From Candidatus Binatus sp. (GTDB lineage Bacteria > Desulfobacterota > Binatia > Binatales > Binataceae), in NCBI RefSeq assembly GCF_030646925.1, contig NZ_JAUSKL010000029.1:1-64000 (forward strand): 64,000 nt of DNA. Reading direction: 5' to 3'. Below the pieces are notes generated by a model that searched no databases, was not told where the DNA came from, and was given only the letters and a program-made list of their open reading frames with translations. A program made the translations under genes and the position numbers. Of the stretch, positions 1-8,104 are shown in pieces. The number at the start of each line of letters is the position of its first letter. Within the stretch, counting starts at the first letter, position 1.

Positions 1-771
1 ATCGATCATTTCGGCGCGTCAGGCGAACTTCGCCGCCGCAGCCACGCCATCACGCACATTCATCGCCTCGAAGCAGAACGCGCCGGCCGCATGATCGAGT
101 TCGGCAAGATGAGCCCGGGCGAACGGCCCGAATCGCGCGCGTTCTTCCAGACCCACGGCTTTCCGATCGACCTGTTCTCGCCGGCCGGGATGCGGCCGAT
201 GTGGATGGGCACCGGGATGTACGGGCCGGTGACGAATCCCGACCGCTACATCAACGATGGCGACCTGATCAAGGTGGGCGATCGCGAGTTCGAAGTGATC
301 TGGACGCCGGGGCATTCGCCGGGCCACAACGTGATCTATCTGCGCAAGGAAAAAGTGATGATCGTCGGCGATCATCTGCTGCCTAAAATTACGCCACACG
401 TGGGCATCTATCCCGACAATGTGGGCGGCAATCCGCTCGGCGATTTTATCAACTCGCAGATGAAGGTGCAGAAGTTCGACGTCGAGCTGGTATTGCCGGC
501 GCACGGCGGCATCTTTCACGATCACCGCCATCGCGCGAATCAATTGATCGAGCATCATCGCTATCGCGAAGCCGAGATGCTTGATTTAACTCGCAAACAT
601 CCGCAGACCGCATTCGAGGTTGCGCAGCAAGTGTTTGGCGGCGAGGAACGGCCGATCTTCCACGTGATGGCGGCGACGTTCGAAACCCTTGCCCATCTGG
701 AACTTGCCTGTTTCGAAGGCCGCGCCCGAAAATCGGAAAGAGGCGAACAAATCGTGTTCCAGGCGTTATGA
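1..771 (+). CDS. Metallo-beta-lactamase-fold hydrolase, 5' partial
   Basis: The reading frame is open from base 1, so the gene starts before the window. The first visible residues, IDHFGASGEL, look like the end of the metal-binding HxHxDH motif followed by G, with the first two histidines lost. Later metal ligands of the fold are visible: TPGHSPGHN near residues 104-112, GDHLL near 124, and a final PAHGG near 166. A helical C-terminal extension of about 85 residues follows, as in LACTB2-like or glyoxalase II-like hydrolases. The substrate cannot be told from sequence; a thioester or similar hydrolysis is typical for the family. The stop is TGA at 769-771. No partner gene is close by on the same strand. 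Confidence 0.85.
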   Translation: MDHFGASGELRRRSHAITHIHRLEAERAGRMIEFGKMSPGERPESRAFFQTHGFPIDLFSPAGMRPMWMGTGMYGPVTNPDRYINDGDLIKVGDREFEVIWTPGHSPGHNVIYLRKEKVMIVGDHLLPKITPHVGIYPDNVGGNPLGDFINSQMKVQKFDVELVLPAHGGIFHDHRHRANQLIEHHRYREAEMLDLTRKHPQTAFEVAQQVFGGEERPIFHVMAATFETLAHLELACFEGRARKSERGEQIVFQAL

Positions 772-892
772 GCAGATTACGGGGGGTTTGCTAATTTTTT
801 CATTAGGTGTATTTTGACGCTGCCTTTAGCAATGGCGGCGGTTAACCTTGTTAGCGGTTAGGGGAGGGGTCCCTAGATTGAAGGAGAAAGCC

Positions 893-1282
893 ATGAAACG
901 GATGATCGGATTGACGCTGGCTACCGGGCTGGCATTGTTGGTCGCCGGTTGCGCAAGTCAGGGGGGCGGCGAGCCGTTCCCGTCTGGCCCAGGCCAAACG
1001 TCGTCGGCTGCGGTGCGCAGCGGCGGCGCGCCGGCGGCAACCAGAAATTTCAATTTGGCCGTAAAGTGCCCGGGAGTGCACTGGGAGAAGACTCACGGCT
1101 GGTCAGAGCAGCAGATTATGCAACAGCAGTCGATCGACTCGTCCGAGATCGCTGCTTGCGAACAGTGGGTTGCAGCTCAGCCTAAGGGGTACGTGCCTCC
1201 ACCGCCTCAGGGAGTAGCGCCGGCTGGTGGCAAGGCTCCCGCAGCGGCGCCTAGCCCTGGTGCGGGCGGCTCACAGTCTTAA
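893..1282 (+). CDS. Small secreted lipoprotein of unknown function
   Basis: 129 residues. The ATG at 893 follows a good ribosome site (AAGGAGA, 881-887); an upstream start at 848 has none. Residues 1-20 form a lipoprotein signal peptide: positive MKRM, a hydrophobic stretch, then the lipobox LVAGC with Cys20 as the lipidated residue. The rest is low-complexity, rich in Gly, Ser, Pro and Ala, with a central stretch around PGVHWEKTHGWSEQ and a proline/alanine-rich tail. I do not recognise a functional domain. It is probably anchored in the inner or outer membrane facing the periplasm. It is followed by a clear terminator, so it is a single-gene transcript. Confidence 0.75.
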   Translation: MKRMIGLTLATGLALLVAGCASQGGGEPFPSGPGQTSSAAVRSGGAPAATRNFNLAVKCPGVHWEKTHGWSEQQIMQQQSIDSSEIAACEQWVAAQPKGYVPPPPQGVAPAGGKAPAAAPSPGAGGSQS

Positions 1283-1337
1283 TCGGCAGGTGGCGTTCCG
1301 GCAATTCCGCAGCACCTACGATTGATCTTGAATGAAT

Positions 1338-1377
1338 ACGGCGCGGTGTCCGAAGTGGGCCACCGCGCCGTTTGTTT
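1338..1377 (+). terminator. Rho-independent terminator after the lipoprotein gene
   Basis: An 11-base perfect stem pairs ACGGCGCGGTG (1338-1348) with CACCGCGCCGT (1361-1371), loop of 12 bases, followed at once by a T-rich tract TTTGTTT. It lies about 55 bases after the lipoprotein stop codon and points in its direction. It may also slow transcription of the facing minus-strand gene ending at 1404. Confidence 0.8.
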
Positions 1378-1403
1378 CATCCTAAGTTAGGATTTAGTAC
1401 CGC

Positions 1404-1838
1404 TCAGCTCGCGCGCGCGGCACGCTTGCCGTCGCGACGCGCAGGAGCGCTGATACGTCCGCTGCGCACTACCGGCGAGCGCCGCGCCAAGCGCCGCGAG
1501 GTATTGCCTGCAATCTGCTGGCTGCGCCAATCGCGCAAACCGCGTCGTAAAAACTGCGGCTCGATACCCAGCGTCTCGCACACCGTCTCGAACGAGAACG
1601 GGCCTTCGCCGCCTTCGCCGCAGAGCCACTGCTCGGCTTCGTTGAAGAGCCGCTTGCGCGTGCCGTTCTGCGCGTCGGAATTGTTCTGAAAGCAGCGCAG
1701 CGCATCCTCGAGGATCGCCATCATCAGCTTTTTGACCGGCCGGATTGCGCTATCGTCGCGGCGGCTATCGTAAAACTGCTCGGGTGTCAGAACGTCCGGT
1801 ACGAATAGATTGCCGATTGCCGTGTTTTCCCATTCCAT
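1404..1838 (-). CDS. Conserved-looking hypothetical protein with a helical domain
   Basis: 144 residues from ATG at 1838, which is preceded by GGGAAAAG. A longer frame to 1991 exists but its N-terminal part is Arg/Ser-rich and looks non-coding. Visible segments are an N-terminal WENTAIGNLFVPDVLTPEQF, a middle AILEDALRCFQN, then FNEAEQWLCGE and FSFETVCETLGIEPQFLRRGL, ending in a very basic tail (SRRLARRSPVVRSGR). The FSFETVCETLGI segment resembles a motif I associate with short hypothetical proteins of Deltaproteobacteria, but I cannot assign a function. No operon partner is evident. Cytoplasmic, no signal peptide or membrane segment. Confidence 0.65.
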   Translation of the reverse strand: MEWENTAIGNLFVPDVLTPEQFYDSRRDDSAIRPVKKLMMAILEDALRCFQNNSDAQNGTRKRLFNEAEQWLCGEGGEGPFSFETVCETLGIEPQFLRRGLRDWRSQQIAGNTSRRLARRSPVVRSGRISAPARRDGKRAARAS

Positions 1839-2244
1839 TGTCTTTTCCCTTAGCCTGCTCCGCCTCCGCGTCCGCGGATTGGCAGCGCTCGAGTGTCGGA
1901 GTCGCGTGTTCTTTGCTCTGGCCGAAAAGGCAGCAAGTGCTATGCCATCAGCGCGCTTCTTCGAGAATTGTCGATTAAGTAGGTATATCAATGCGGCGAT
2001 TGCATAAATGACAATCGATTGCAGGCAAATGAAGGTTTCGTGTTCCTCTCATTTCGCGAATTTGACGCATTATGCGAATGATTTCTGCACCCGCCCACTG
2101 CCTCAATTGCCACAGCGGTGACCATTCTGACACATCGAATGACAATTTTTCGTCACTTGTTCGTCGCACGTGCAGCATGACGAACCAGCATCATCACGAC
2201 GATTCAATCGTAGGTGGATTCACCGAGAAGCGCCACGCCAGTGC
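1839..2244. other. Intergenic stretch, no gene seen
   Basis: About 400 bases between two minus-strand genes. The open frames here on either strand have no ribosome site or recognisable protein. It contains small palindromes (CAATCGATTG at 2012-2021, and CGCATTATGCG around 2068-2078) but no convincing promoter. It is noticeably more AT-rich than the flanking coding DNA. Confidence 0.5.
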
Positions 2245-2898
2245 CTACTGCATGGTGTCGGGGCCCTCGTTCGGACCCGCCGGTCCTCTCTTCCGCTCCT
2301 CAAGCTTGAACGTCAGCACGTCGAGCAGGCAATCGACCCGATCGGCCATCGCCTCGAGCAAAGTCTGTTTCTCGAGCGGCGAGACGTCGAGATGGAAGCA
2401 AAGGAAATTGATTAATTCGGCGCCGCGAAGTCCGCGCTGCTCAACCAGCGTGCGCCACGCCTCCAGCGCAGGCTCGCCGAGATAGCTAAACAGCATCTCG
2501 CGCAGACCGTCCATCGTTTCGGCGTCGCAATCGAGCGCGCCGCGGCGCACCGGACGCCATTCAACCTCGGCCTGCCGATACGGACGGTCGCGAATCTCGC
2601 GCACGATCCGAAATTCGCTCCCGCCTTCGAGCACCATGTTATAGCGGCCGTCGGGCAGCTTCACCAATCCGCCGATTCGTCCAGCGCATCCGATTTCGAA
2701 CAGATCGGGGAACGCGTGATAATCCTGCTGCCATTCGCCTTTCAGCAGCATCATGCCGATCAAGCGATGCGACTGCGAAACGTCGGCGACCATCTCGCGA
2801 TAGCGCGGTTCGAAGATGTGCAGCGGCACGCTGACGCCGGGAAACAGCACCAGGTTGGGCAACGGGAAAATCGGAATGATGGTGGGTAAGTCAGCCAT
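2245..2898 (-). CDS. LON substrate-binding-domain protein (peptidase S16 N-terminal domain)
   Basis: 217 residues. The hallmark of the LON N domain is plain: IPIFPLPNLVLFPGVSVPLH, then IFEPRYREMV, a glycine-rich strand segment (IGCAGRIGGLVKLPDGRYN) and a helical C-terminal half. There is no AAA+ or protease domain, so this is the stand-alone form whose job is unknown, though the fold binds protein substrates in Lon protease. The ATG at 2898 is chosen over a TTG at 2949 because that TTG lies within the -35 element of a good promoter just upstream. It ends with a long helix around DCLLDVLTFKLEERKRG. It is cytoplasmic and apparently monocistronic. Confidence 0.85.
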   Translation of the reverse strand: MADLPTIIPIFPLPNLVLFPGVSVPLHIFEPRYREMVADVSQSHRLIGMMLLKGEWQQDYHAFPDLFEIGCAGRIGGLVKLPDGRYNMVLEGGSEFRIVREIRDRPYRQAEVEWRPVRRGALDCDAETMDGLREMLFSYLGEPALEAWRTLVEQRGLRGAELINFLCFHLDVSPLEKQTLLEAMADRVDCLLDVLTFKLEERKRGPAGPNEGPDTMQ

Positions 2899-2920
2899 GC
2901 GAGGAAATGCCGCTGCGATC

Positions 2921-2949
2921 AGGTTAGGGCCGTTCGGGATTGCGGTCAA
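2921..2949 (-). promoter_or_regulatory. Sigma70-type promoter for the LON-domain gene
   Basis: On the minus strand TTGACC (2944-2949), exactly 17 bases, then TAACCT (2921-2926). Transcription would start about 15 bases before the ATG at 2898, which fits a short leader. Read by eye from consensus; not tested. Confidence 0.55.
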
Positions 2950-3028
2950 GGAAACTGAAAGTAGCGGCGGGGATTAACTGAATTTCAGGACAGATTGCCG
3001 CGATCGCCAAGACTGCGGGCGCGTCGAT

Positions 3029-3057
3029 TTGCTATGGTCGCATTGTCTTTGGATAAG
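3029..3057 (+). promoter_or_regulatory. Candidate promoter for the dioxygenase/hydroxylase operon
   Basis: TTGCTA (3029-3034), 17 bases, then GATAAG (3052-3057), about 70 bases before the ATG at 3128. The -10 box deviates from consensus, so this is tentative. It is divergent to the LON promoter. Confidence 0.35.
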
Positions 3058-3127
3058 TGTCCGGCGTGGATCGAATTCTGGACCGAACCGAAACTCGTTT
3101 GCATCGCATACGGCGAGGAGGACCGCG

Positions 3128-4033
3128 ATGGGTAAAGTCGTCGCCGCGATTTTCACGACGCACGTGCCGCGACTGATGATCCTCGATCCGGCCGCGCGCA
3201 AGGCGTACATGGGCCGCCACGTGACGACCTTCTACGACGCGATGCCGTCTCTCGAGCGCGAGCGCCTGCGCGATCTCGACTTCGACACCTTCGTGCTGAT
3301 CGATACGCACTGGTTCACGACGATCGAGTACGTGCTGAACGCCCACGAGCGTCTCTCGGGCGTGTACACGTCCGACGAATTGCCCGCGATGCTGCATGAT
3401 CATCACTACGACTTTCCCGGCGATTCCGATCTCGCACGCGGCATCGAGGACGAGGCGCGGGAGCGCGGAATTCGCGCGCTGGCCGCGGCGCATCGCAATT
3501 TGCCGCTGCATTATCCGACGCTCAACGTGATGCACTATCTCAATCCGGGCGCGCGCCGCCGCGTGCTTTCGATCGGCGTATGCCAGACTGCATCAGTCAA
3601 AAACGATCTCTTGTTTGGCGCGGCGATCGGGCAGGCAATCTGGAAATCGACACGGCGCGTGGTGCTGGTCGCGTCGGGCGGACTGTCGCATCGATTCTGG
3701 GATTACGATCATATCCTTGAACACGCGTCAGCCTCGCCCGACGACATCACCTCGACCGCGAATCGCCTGTACGACGAACGAATCATGGATTGGTTTCGCG
3801 CCGGCCACCACGCCGAAGTGATCGCGGCGGCCGACGATTATCGCGCGCACTGCTCGCCCGAGGGGCGCTTCTCGCACTATCTGATCGTGGCGGGCGCGAT
3901 GGGCGCGGATCGATGGAACTGGCGCGGCGAACAATTCGGCCAGTACGAAGCCGCGCTGGGCACCGGGCAGGCGATTTTCTTTTTTCAGCCGCGCGTCGGC
4001 GACGTCGTGGAAACGATCAGGAAGGTGGCCTGA
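3128..4033 (+). CDS. Class III extradiol ring-cleavage dioxygenase (LigB/HpaD type)
   Basis: 301 residues; the ATG at 3128 follows AGGAGGA, and the N-terminus MGKVVAAIFTTHVPRL aligns with homoprotocatechuate 2,3-dioxygenase (HpcB/HpaD) of enteric bacteria, whose length is similar (about 280-300). Putative iron ligands are His12 (THVP) and His61 (DTHW); the segment SGGLSHRF (183-190) holds the conserved His188, and GTGQ near the end is also a family feature. The enzyme would open a catechol ring next to the hydroxyls using Fe(II) and O2. The next gene starts one base after its stop and encodes an HpaB-type phenol hydroxylase, so the pair likely makes and then cleaves a catechol. The exact substrate (homoprotocatechuate or another) is not shown. 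Confidence 0.88.
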   Translation: MGKVVAAIFTTHVPRLMILDPAARKAYMGRHVTTFYDAMPSLERERLRDLDFDTFVLIDTHWFTTIEYVLNAHERLSGVYTSDELPAMLHDHHYDFPGDSDLARGIEDEARERGIRALAAAHRNLPLHYPTLNVMHYLNPGARRRVLSIGVCQTASVKNDLLFGAAIGQAIWKSTRRVVLVASGGLSHRFWDYDHILEHASASPDDITSTANRLYDERIMDWFRAGHHAEVIAAADDYRAHCSPEGRFSHYLIVAGAMGADRWNWRGEQFGQYEAALGTGQAIFFFQPRVGDVVETIRKVA

Positions 4034-4034
4034 G

Positions 4035-5480
4035 ATGGGCGCACGGTCGGGCAACAACTATCTTTCGGCGCTTAAAAAACTTGGGTCCGAAATCTGGCTC
4101 TGCGGGGTTCGCGCCGGCGACGTGACGTCGCATCCCGCGTTCGCGAATTGCGCGCGCTCGGTCGCTTCGCTCTACGACATGCAGATGGAGCATCCCGAGG
4201 CGATGACGTTTCGTACCGACGACGGCGGCCGCGCCGGCATGTCGTTCATCATCCCGAAGAGCATCGACGACGTTCGCAAGCGCACGCGCATGATGAAGGC
4301 GTGGGCGGACTTCGGTTGCGGGATGCTCGGACGGACGCCGGACTATCTGAACGTGAGCATCGCGGCGATGGCGGCGGCGCGCGATTTTTTTGCCGACAGC
4401 GACAAACGTTTCGGCGACAACATCTGGAATTATTACCTCGAGGCGCGCCATCACGATTGGTGCGCCACGCATACGCTGGTCAATCCGCGCGCCAGCCGCG
4501 CCGCCGGATGGAGCGGGCAGACCGACGCGGACCTCGCGCTCAAGCTGGTCGATAAGACCGACGCGGGCATCGTCGTGAATGGATGCCGCATGCTCGCGAC
4601 GCTCGCGCCGCTCTCGGAGGAACTGCTGGTGTTTCCTTCGACGGTGCTGAAGGCCGAGCCCGCGGCGGAGCCGTTCGCGCTGTCATTCGCGATTCCCTGC
4701 AACGCGAAAGGCCTCAAGTTTCTGTGCCGCGATACCTACGATCTCGGCCGCTCGCGATTCGACCATCCTCTCTCATCGCGCTTCGACGAAATGGACGCGG
4801 TCGTCATCTTCGACAACGTAATCGTGCCGTGGGAGCGCGTGTTCCTGTGCGGCGACGTCGCGCGCTGCAACTCGCTCTACGCAGCGACCAGCGCGGTCGT
4901 GCACATGATGCATCAGGTGGTCGTGAAAAATATCGCGAAGAGCGAATTTCTGCTGGGGCTCGCCGCGCGTATCGCGGAGGCGAGCGACGCGATGCCCTTG
5001 CAGCACGTGCGCGAGCGCCTCGCCGAGATGATCACCACGACCGAAACGATGAAGGCGTGCCTGCGCGCTGCAGAGGCCGACGCGGCAGCCGATAAATGGG
5101 GCGTCTTCGTGCCGGCGCGGCCGCCGCTCGACACCGCGCGCAATCTTTTTCCGCGGCTCTATCCGCGGATGGTCGAAATCATCCAACTGAATAGTTCGAG
5201 CTCGCTGATGGCGACGCCGTCCGCCGCCGATTTCGCCAACGCCGGCGAGTTGCCCGATCTCGAGCGCTACTTCGCCGCCACGGATACTCCAGCGCACGAA
5301 CGCGTCGCGCTTTACCGCCTCGCGTGGGACGTCGCGTGCTCGAGTTTCGGCGGACGCCAGGTGCTCTACGAGCGATTCTTCTTTGGCGATCCGGTGCGGA
5401 TGGCGAGTGCGCTGGTGGATAACACCGACTTGAAGCCGCTGGTCGATCGCGTGAAAGCTTTTCTGAAACGCCCCGACTAG
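4035..5480 (+). CDS. HpaB-family flavin-dependent phenol hydroxylase, oxygenase component (copy 1)
   Basis: 481 residues, as in 4-hydroxyphenylacetate 3-monooxygenase. Family signatures include GRTPDYLN (99-106), the FAD/substrate region around LKFLCRDTYD and the RFDHPLSSRFDEMDA stretch, then VIFDNVIVPWERVF. The fold is acyl-CoA dehydrogenase-like. Such enzymes use FADH2 from a separate reductase (HpaC) to hydroxylate a phenol next to the existing hydroxyl. No HpaC-like gene is in the window. It starts one base after the dioxygenase stop (TGAGATG), so the two are translationally coupled. Copy 2 at 8848 shares the start MGAR-[ST]-G and overall design but is clearly divergent. Confidence 0.9.
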   Translation: MGARSGNNYLSALKKLGSEIWLCGVRAGDVTSHPAFANCARSVASLYDMQMEHPEAMTFRTDDGGRAGMSFIIPKSIDDVRKRTRMMKAWADFGCGMLGRTPDYLNVSIAAMAAARDFFADSDKRFGDNIWNYYLEARHHDWCATHTLVNPRASRAAGWSGQTDADLALKLVDKTDAGIVVNGCRMLATLAPLSEELLVFPSTVLKAEPAAEPFALSFAIPCNAKGLKFLCRDTYDLGRSRFDHPLSSRFDEMDAVVIFDNVIVPWERVFLCGDVARCNSLYAATSAVVHMMHQVVVKNIAKSEFLLGLAARIAEASDAMPLQHVRERLAEMITTTETMKACLRAAEADAAADKWGVFVPARPPLDTARNLFPRLYPRMVEIIQLNSSSSLMATPSAADFANAGELPDLERYFAATDTPAHERVALYRLAWDVACSSFGGRQVLYERFFFGDPVRMASALVDNTDLKPLVDRVKAFLKRPD

Positions 5481-5515
5481 TTCGCCCGCATCGCGAGCAT
5501 TCGCGCCGCTTCGGC

Positions 5516-6865
5516 GTGAGCGATACGATCGGCGTCGGGTCCACACCGATGAGTCCCGACGCATCGCCGCAAAATCTCCCGCACGTCGTCATCATCGGCG
5601 GCGGATTCGGCGGTATCGCCGCCGCCCGCGCGTTCCGCAACCAGCCAGTCCGCCTGACGCTGATCGATCGCCGCAATCATCATCTATTCCAGCCGCTGCT
5701 CTACCAGGTCGCGACCGCGGCGCTGAACCCGAGCGATATCGCGTCGCCGATTCGTCGCATTCTCCGCCGCCAGAAGAATGCGAGCGTGATCCTTGGCGAG
5801 GCCGTCTCGATCGATCGCGACCGTAAGATCGTGCATCTCGCCGACGCGGAAGTCGCGTACGACTACCTGATCGTCGCGACCGGCGCGACTCATTCGTACT
5901 TCGGGCACGACGAGTGGAGTGAAGCGGCGCCGGCCCTCAAGACGCTCGAGGATGCGGTCGAAATTCGCCGCCGCGTGCTCGTTGCATACGAAGCCGCCGA
6001 GCGGGAGGTCGATGACGGCGAAGTGCGCGGCTGGCTGACGTTCGTGATTGTCGGCGCCGGTCCGACTGGCGTCGAGATGGCGGGCGCGCTCGCCGAAATT
6101 TCGCGGCGCGTGCTCGAGCGCGACTTCCGCAAGATCGATCCCGGCCGCGCACGGATCATCCTGATCGAAGCGGGACCGCGCGTGCTGCCTGCGATGTCGC
6201 CGCATTCGTCCGAGCGCGCGCTCGCGCAACTGCAACATCTCGGCGTCGAGGTAATCCTGAACTCTGCGGTGAGTCACATCGACGATCGCGCCGTCGTCCA
6301 CGCGCTCGGACGAATCGAGACGCGCACCGCGATCTGGGCCGCGGGCGTAGCCGCCTCTCCGCTCGGCAAAACACTCGGCGTGGAAACTGATCGCGCAGGC
6401 CGCGTGCTCGTCAATCAGGATTTGTCCGTGCCTCAAGCCGACGGTGTATTCGTGATCGGCGATCTCGCCTCGATCAAATCGGACGGCAAGCCGGTGCCGG
6501 GACTCTCGCCGGCTGCGATACAGGAAGGCCGGCACGCCGCGAGAAACATTGTGCATCTCATTCGCGGAGAAGCAACCGAGCCGTTTCGCTACTGGGATAA
6601 GGGCACGCTCGCGACGATCGGGCGCGCGGCCGCAGTCGCCGACATCGGCAGGATGCGCATCAGCGGACTTATCGCGTGGCTGATGTGGCTCTTCGTGCAC
6701 ATCTTTTTTCTGATTGGATTTCGCAACCGCTTCCTGGTCATCAGCGAATGGGCCTGGATGTATCTGCGCAACGATCGCGGCGCGCGGCTGATCACCGGCG
6801 ACGTCGAGCCGCTGCTCGAACGCGGCAAGCGCCTCGAAGATCGCAACCGGATGCTCTCGCCGTAA
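5516..6865 (+). CDS. ndh: Type II NADH dehydrogenase (NDH-2), membrane-anchored flavoprotein
   Basis: 449 residues from GTG at 5516; an ATG at 5549 is an alternative and neither has a good ribosome site. The FAD-binding motif GGGFGG is at about residues 28-33 and the NAD(P)H-binding motif VGAGPTGVEMAGAL near 180. The C-terminal part has a hydrophobic segment (GLIAWLMWLFVHIFFLIGF) and ends with ISEWAWMYLRNDRGARLI, typical of NDH-2 enzymes that sit on the inner face of the cytoplasmic membrane. It passes electrons from NADH to quinone without proton pumping. It lies 35 bases after the hydroxylase gene and may be co-transcribed, plausibly to reoxidise NADH made by catabolism, but it is not an HpaC reductase. 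Confidence 0.88.
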   Translation: MSDTIGVGSTPMSPDASPQNLPHVVIIGGGFGGIAAARAFRNQPVRLTLIDRRNHHLFQPLLYQVATAALNPSDIASPIRRILRRQKNASVILGEAVSIDRDRKIVHLADAEVAYDYLIVATGATHSYFGHDEWSEAAPALKTLEDAVEIRRRVLVAYEAAEREVDDGEVRGWLTFVIVGAGPTGVEMAGALAEISRRVLERDFRKIDPGRARIILIEAGPRVLPAMSPHSSERALAQLQHLGVEVILNSAVSHIDDRAVVHALGRIETRTAIWAAGVAASPLGKTLGVETDRAGRVLVNQDLSVPQADGVFVIGDLASIKSDGKPVPGLSPAAIQEGRHAARNIVHLIRGEATEPFRYWDKGTLATIGRAAAVADIGRMRISGLIAWLMWLFVHIFFLIGFRNRFLVISEWAWMYLRNDRGARLITGDVEPLLERGKRLEDRNRMLSP

Positions 6866-6978
6866 CGGCGCTCTTCCCTTCTCGCGTTTCCAAATCCCCT
6901 TCCCAACCGGCGGGCGCGCGTGGATTATCGATCTGCGGCCGCCGGTCGCTAACTCGCCGATTCCGAGGAGCCTTCGCG

Positions 6979-7944
6979 ATGCCGAACAGCAATCGATGGA
7001 CCGCAGACGACCTGCCCGATCTCTCGGGCAAGGTGATCATCGTTACCGGTGGCAATAGCGGAATCGGCTATGAAGCCGCACTCCAGTTTGCGCGCAAGCG
7101 AGCGCGCGTCGTGCTCGGATGCCGCGATCTCGGCAAGGCGCGCGCCGCCGTCGAGCAGATCAAGGCCGCGTCGCCCGACGCCAGCATCGACTCGATGCAA
7201 CTCGATCTCGCCAATCTCGCGTCCGTCCGCGGCTTCGCCGACGCCTTCCATCTCCAGCATCGCGCGCTCGACGTGCTATGCAACAACGCCGGCGTGATGG
7301 CGCTGCCCTATCGCCAGACCGCCGACGGATTCGAGATGCAGTTCGGCACCAATCATCTCGGCCATTTCGCGCTCACCGGTCTGCTGCTCGATCTGATCCT
7401 CGCGACCGAAAATTCGCGCGTCGTCAATGTGAGCAGTGGTATGCATCGTCTCGGCCGTATCCGCTTCGACGACCTGCAATGGAAAACCGGCTATCGCAAA
7501 TGGTTCGCCTACGGGCAGAGCAAGCTCGCCAATCTGCTGTTCACCTTCGAACTCCAGCGCCGCCTCGAGGCCGCCGGCTCAAAGACGATCAGCGTCGCGT
7601 GTCATCCCGGCTACGCGGCGACCAACCTGCAGGCGGCGGGACCGAAGATGCAGGGTTCGTCGTTGATGGAATCTTTGGTAGGAGTCGGCAACCGGCTGTT
7701 TTCGCAGAGCGCTGCGATGGGCGCGTTGCCGACTCTCTACGCGGCCGCGTCGTCCGACGCTCGCGGCGGCGATTATATCGGTCCCGATGGATTCAGCGAG
7801 ATGTGGGGCGCGCCGACGAAGGTCGAATGCACCGCCGCGGCGCGCGATACGGCGACTGCCGCGCGTCTATGGCAAGTCTCGGAGGATCTCGCCAAAGTTC
7901 GTTTCGATTTTTCCGCCCGATCGCAGCCCGGCGCGACCGCCTGA
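6979..7944 (+). CDS. Short-chain dehydrogenase/reductase, retinol-dehydrogenase-like
   Basis: 321 residues from ATG at 6979 (GAGGAG ten bases upstream). Classical SDR features are all present: cofactor motif TGGNSGIG (near 24-31), NNAG (near 103), catalytic Ser in NVSSG, and YGQSK with catalytic Tyr and Lys near 178-182. The sequence GCRDLGKA after the second strand suggests NADP(H) preference. Length and the C-terminal region fit the RDH/WW-oxidoreductase-like subgroup. Substrate unknown; an aromatic or alicyclic alcohol/ketone is possible given the neighbours. A gap of over 100 bases separates it from the NDH-2 gene, and a promoter for the next gene follows it. Confidence 0.85.
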   Translation: MPNSNRWTADDLPDLSGKVIIVTGGNSGIGYEAALQFARKRARVVLGCRDLGKARAAVEQIKAASPDASIDSMQLDLANLASVRGFADAFHLQHRALDVLCNNAGVMALPYRQTADGFEMQFGTNHLGHFALTGLLLDLILATENSRVVNVSSGMHRLGRIRFDDLQWKTGYRKWFAYGQSKLANLLFTFELQRRLEAAGSKTISVACHPGYAATNLQAAGPKMQGSSLMESLVGVGNRLFSQSAAMGALPTLYAAASSDARGGDYIGPDGFSEMWGAPTKVECTAAARDTATAARLWQVSEDLAKVRFDFSARSQPGATA

Positions 7945-8027
7945 CTGAATCGCCCGCTCCGCGCTGACATGATTCGCCGGCGGCGGGCTGGTTCGGTCCG
8001 CCCCTCTCAAGCTGACAAGCGCGGGGC

Positions 8028-8056
8028 TTGACTTCAGCCGGCGACTTTCGTAAAAA
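8028..8056 (+). promoter_or_regulatory. Promoter for the tetR-hydroxylase operon
   Basis: TTGACT (8028-8033), exactly 17 bases, TAAAAA (8051-8056). The predicted start is about 20 bases before an inverted repeat and 40 before the ATG of the TetR gene. Strong match by eye to sigma70 consensus. Confidence 0.6.
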
Positions 8057-8074
8057 CCTGACCAGAGTCAAAAA

Positions 8075-8097
8075 CGAGCACAATCAGTTCGTGCTCG
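8075..8097 (+). promoter_or_regulatory. Inverted repeat, candidate TetR operator
   Basis: CGAGCAC (8075-8081), 9 bases, GTGCTCG (8091-8097): a perfect 7-base dyad in the 5' leader just downstream of the predicted promoter and eight bases before the tetR start. Position and symmetry fit autoregulation by the TetR protein encoded next. Confidence 0.5.
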
Positions 8098-8104
8098 CAC
8101 CCGG

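Noticed and set aside
2072-2485. A 137-codon plus-strand open frame in and beyond the intergenic region
   Set aside because: No ribosome site, Ser-rich, and half of it overlaps the LON-domain gene antisense.
8075-8097. Terminator in front of tetR
   Set aside because: The dyad has a 9-base loop and no T-tract, and it lies inside the leader downstream of a good promoter, so operator is the better reading.
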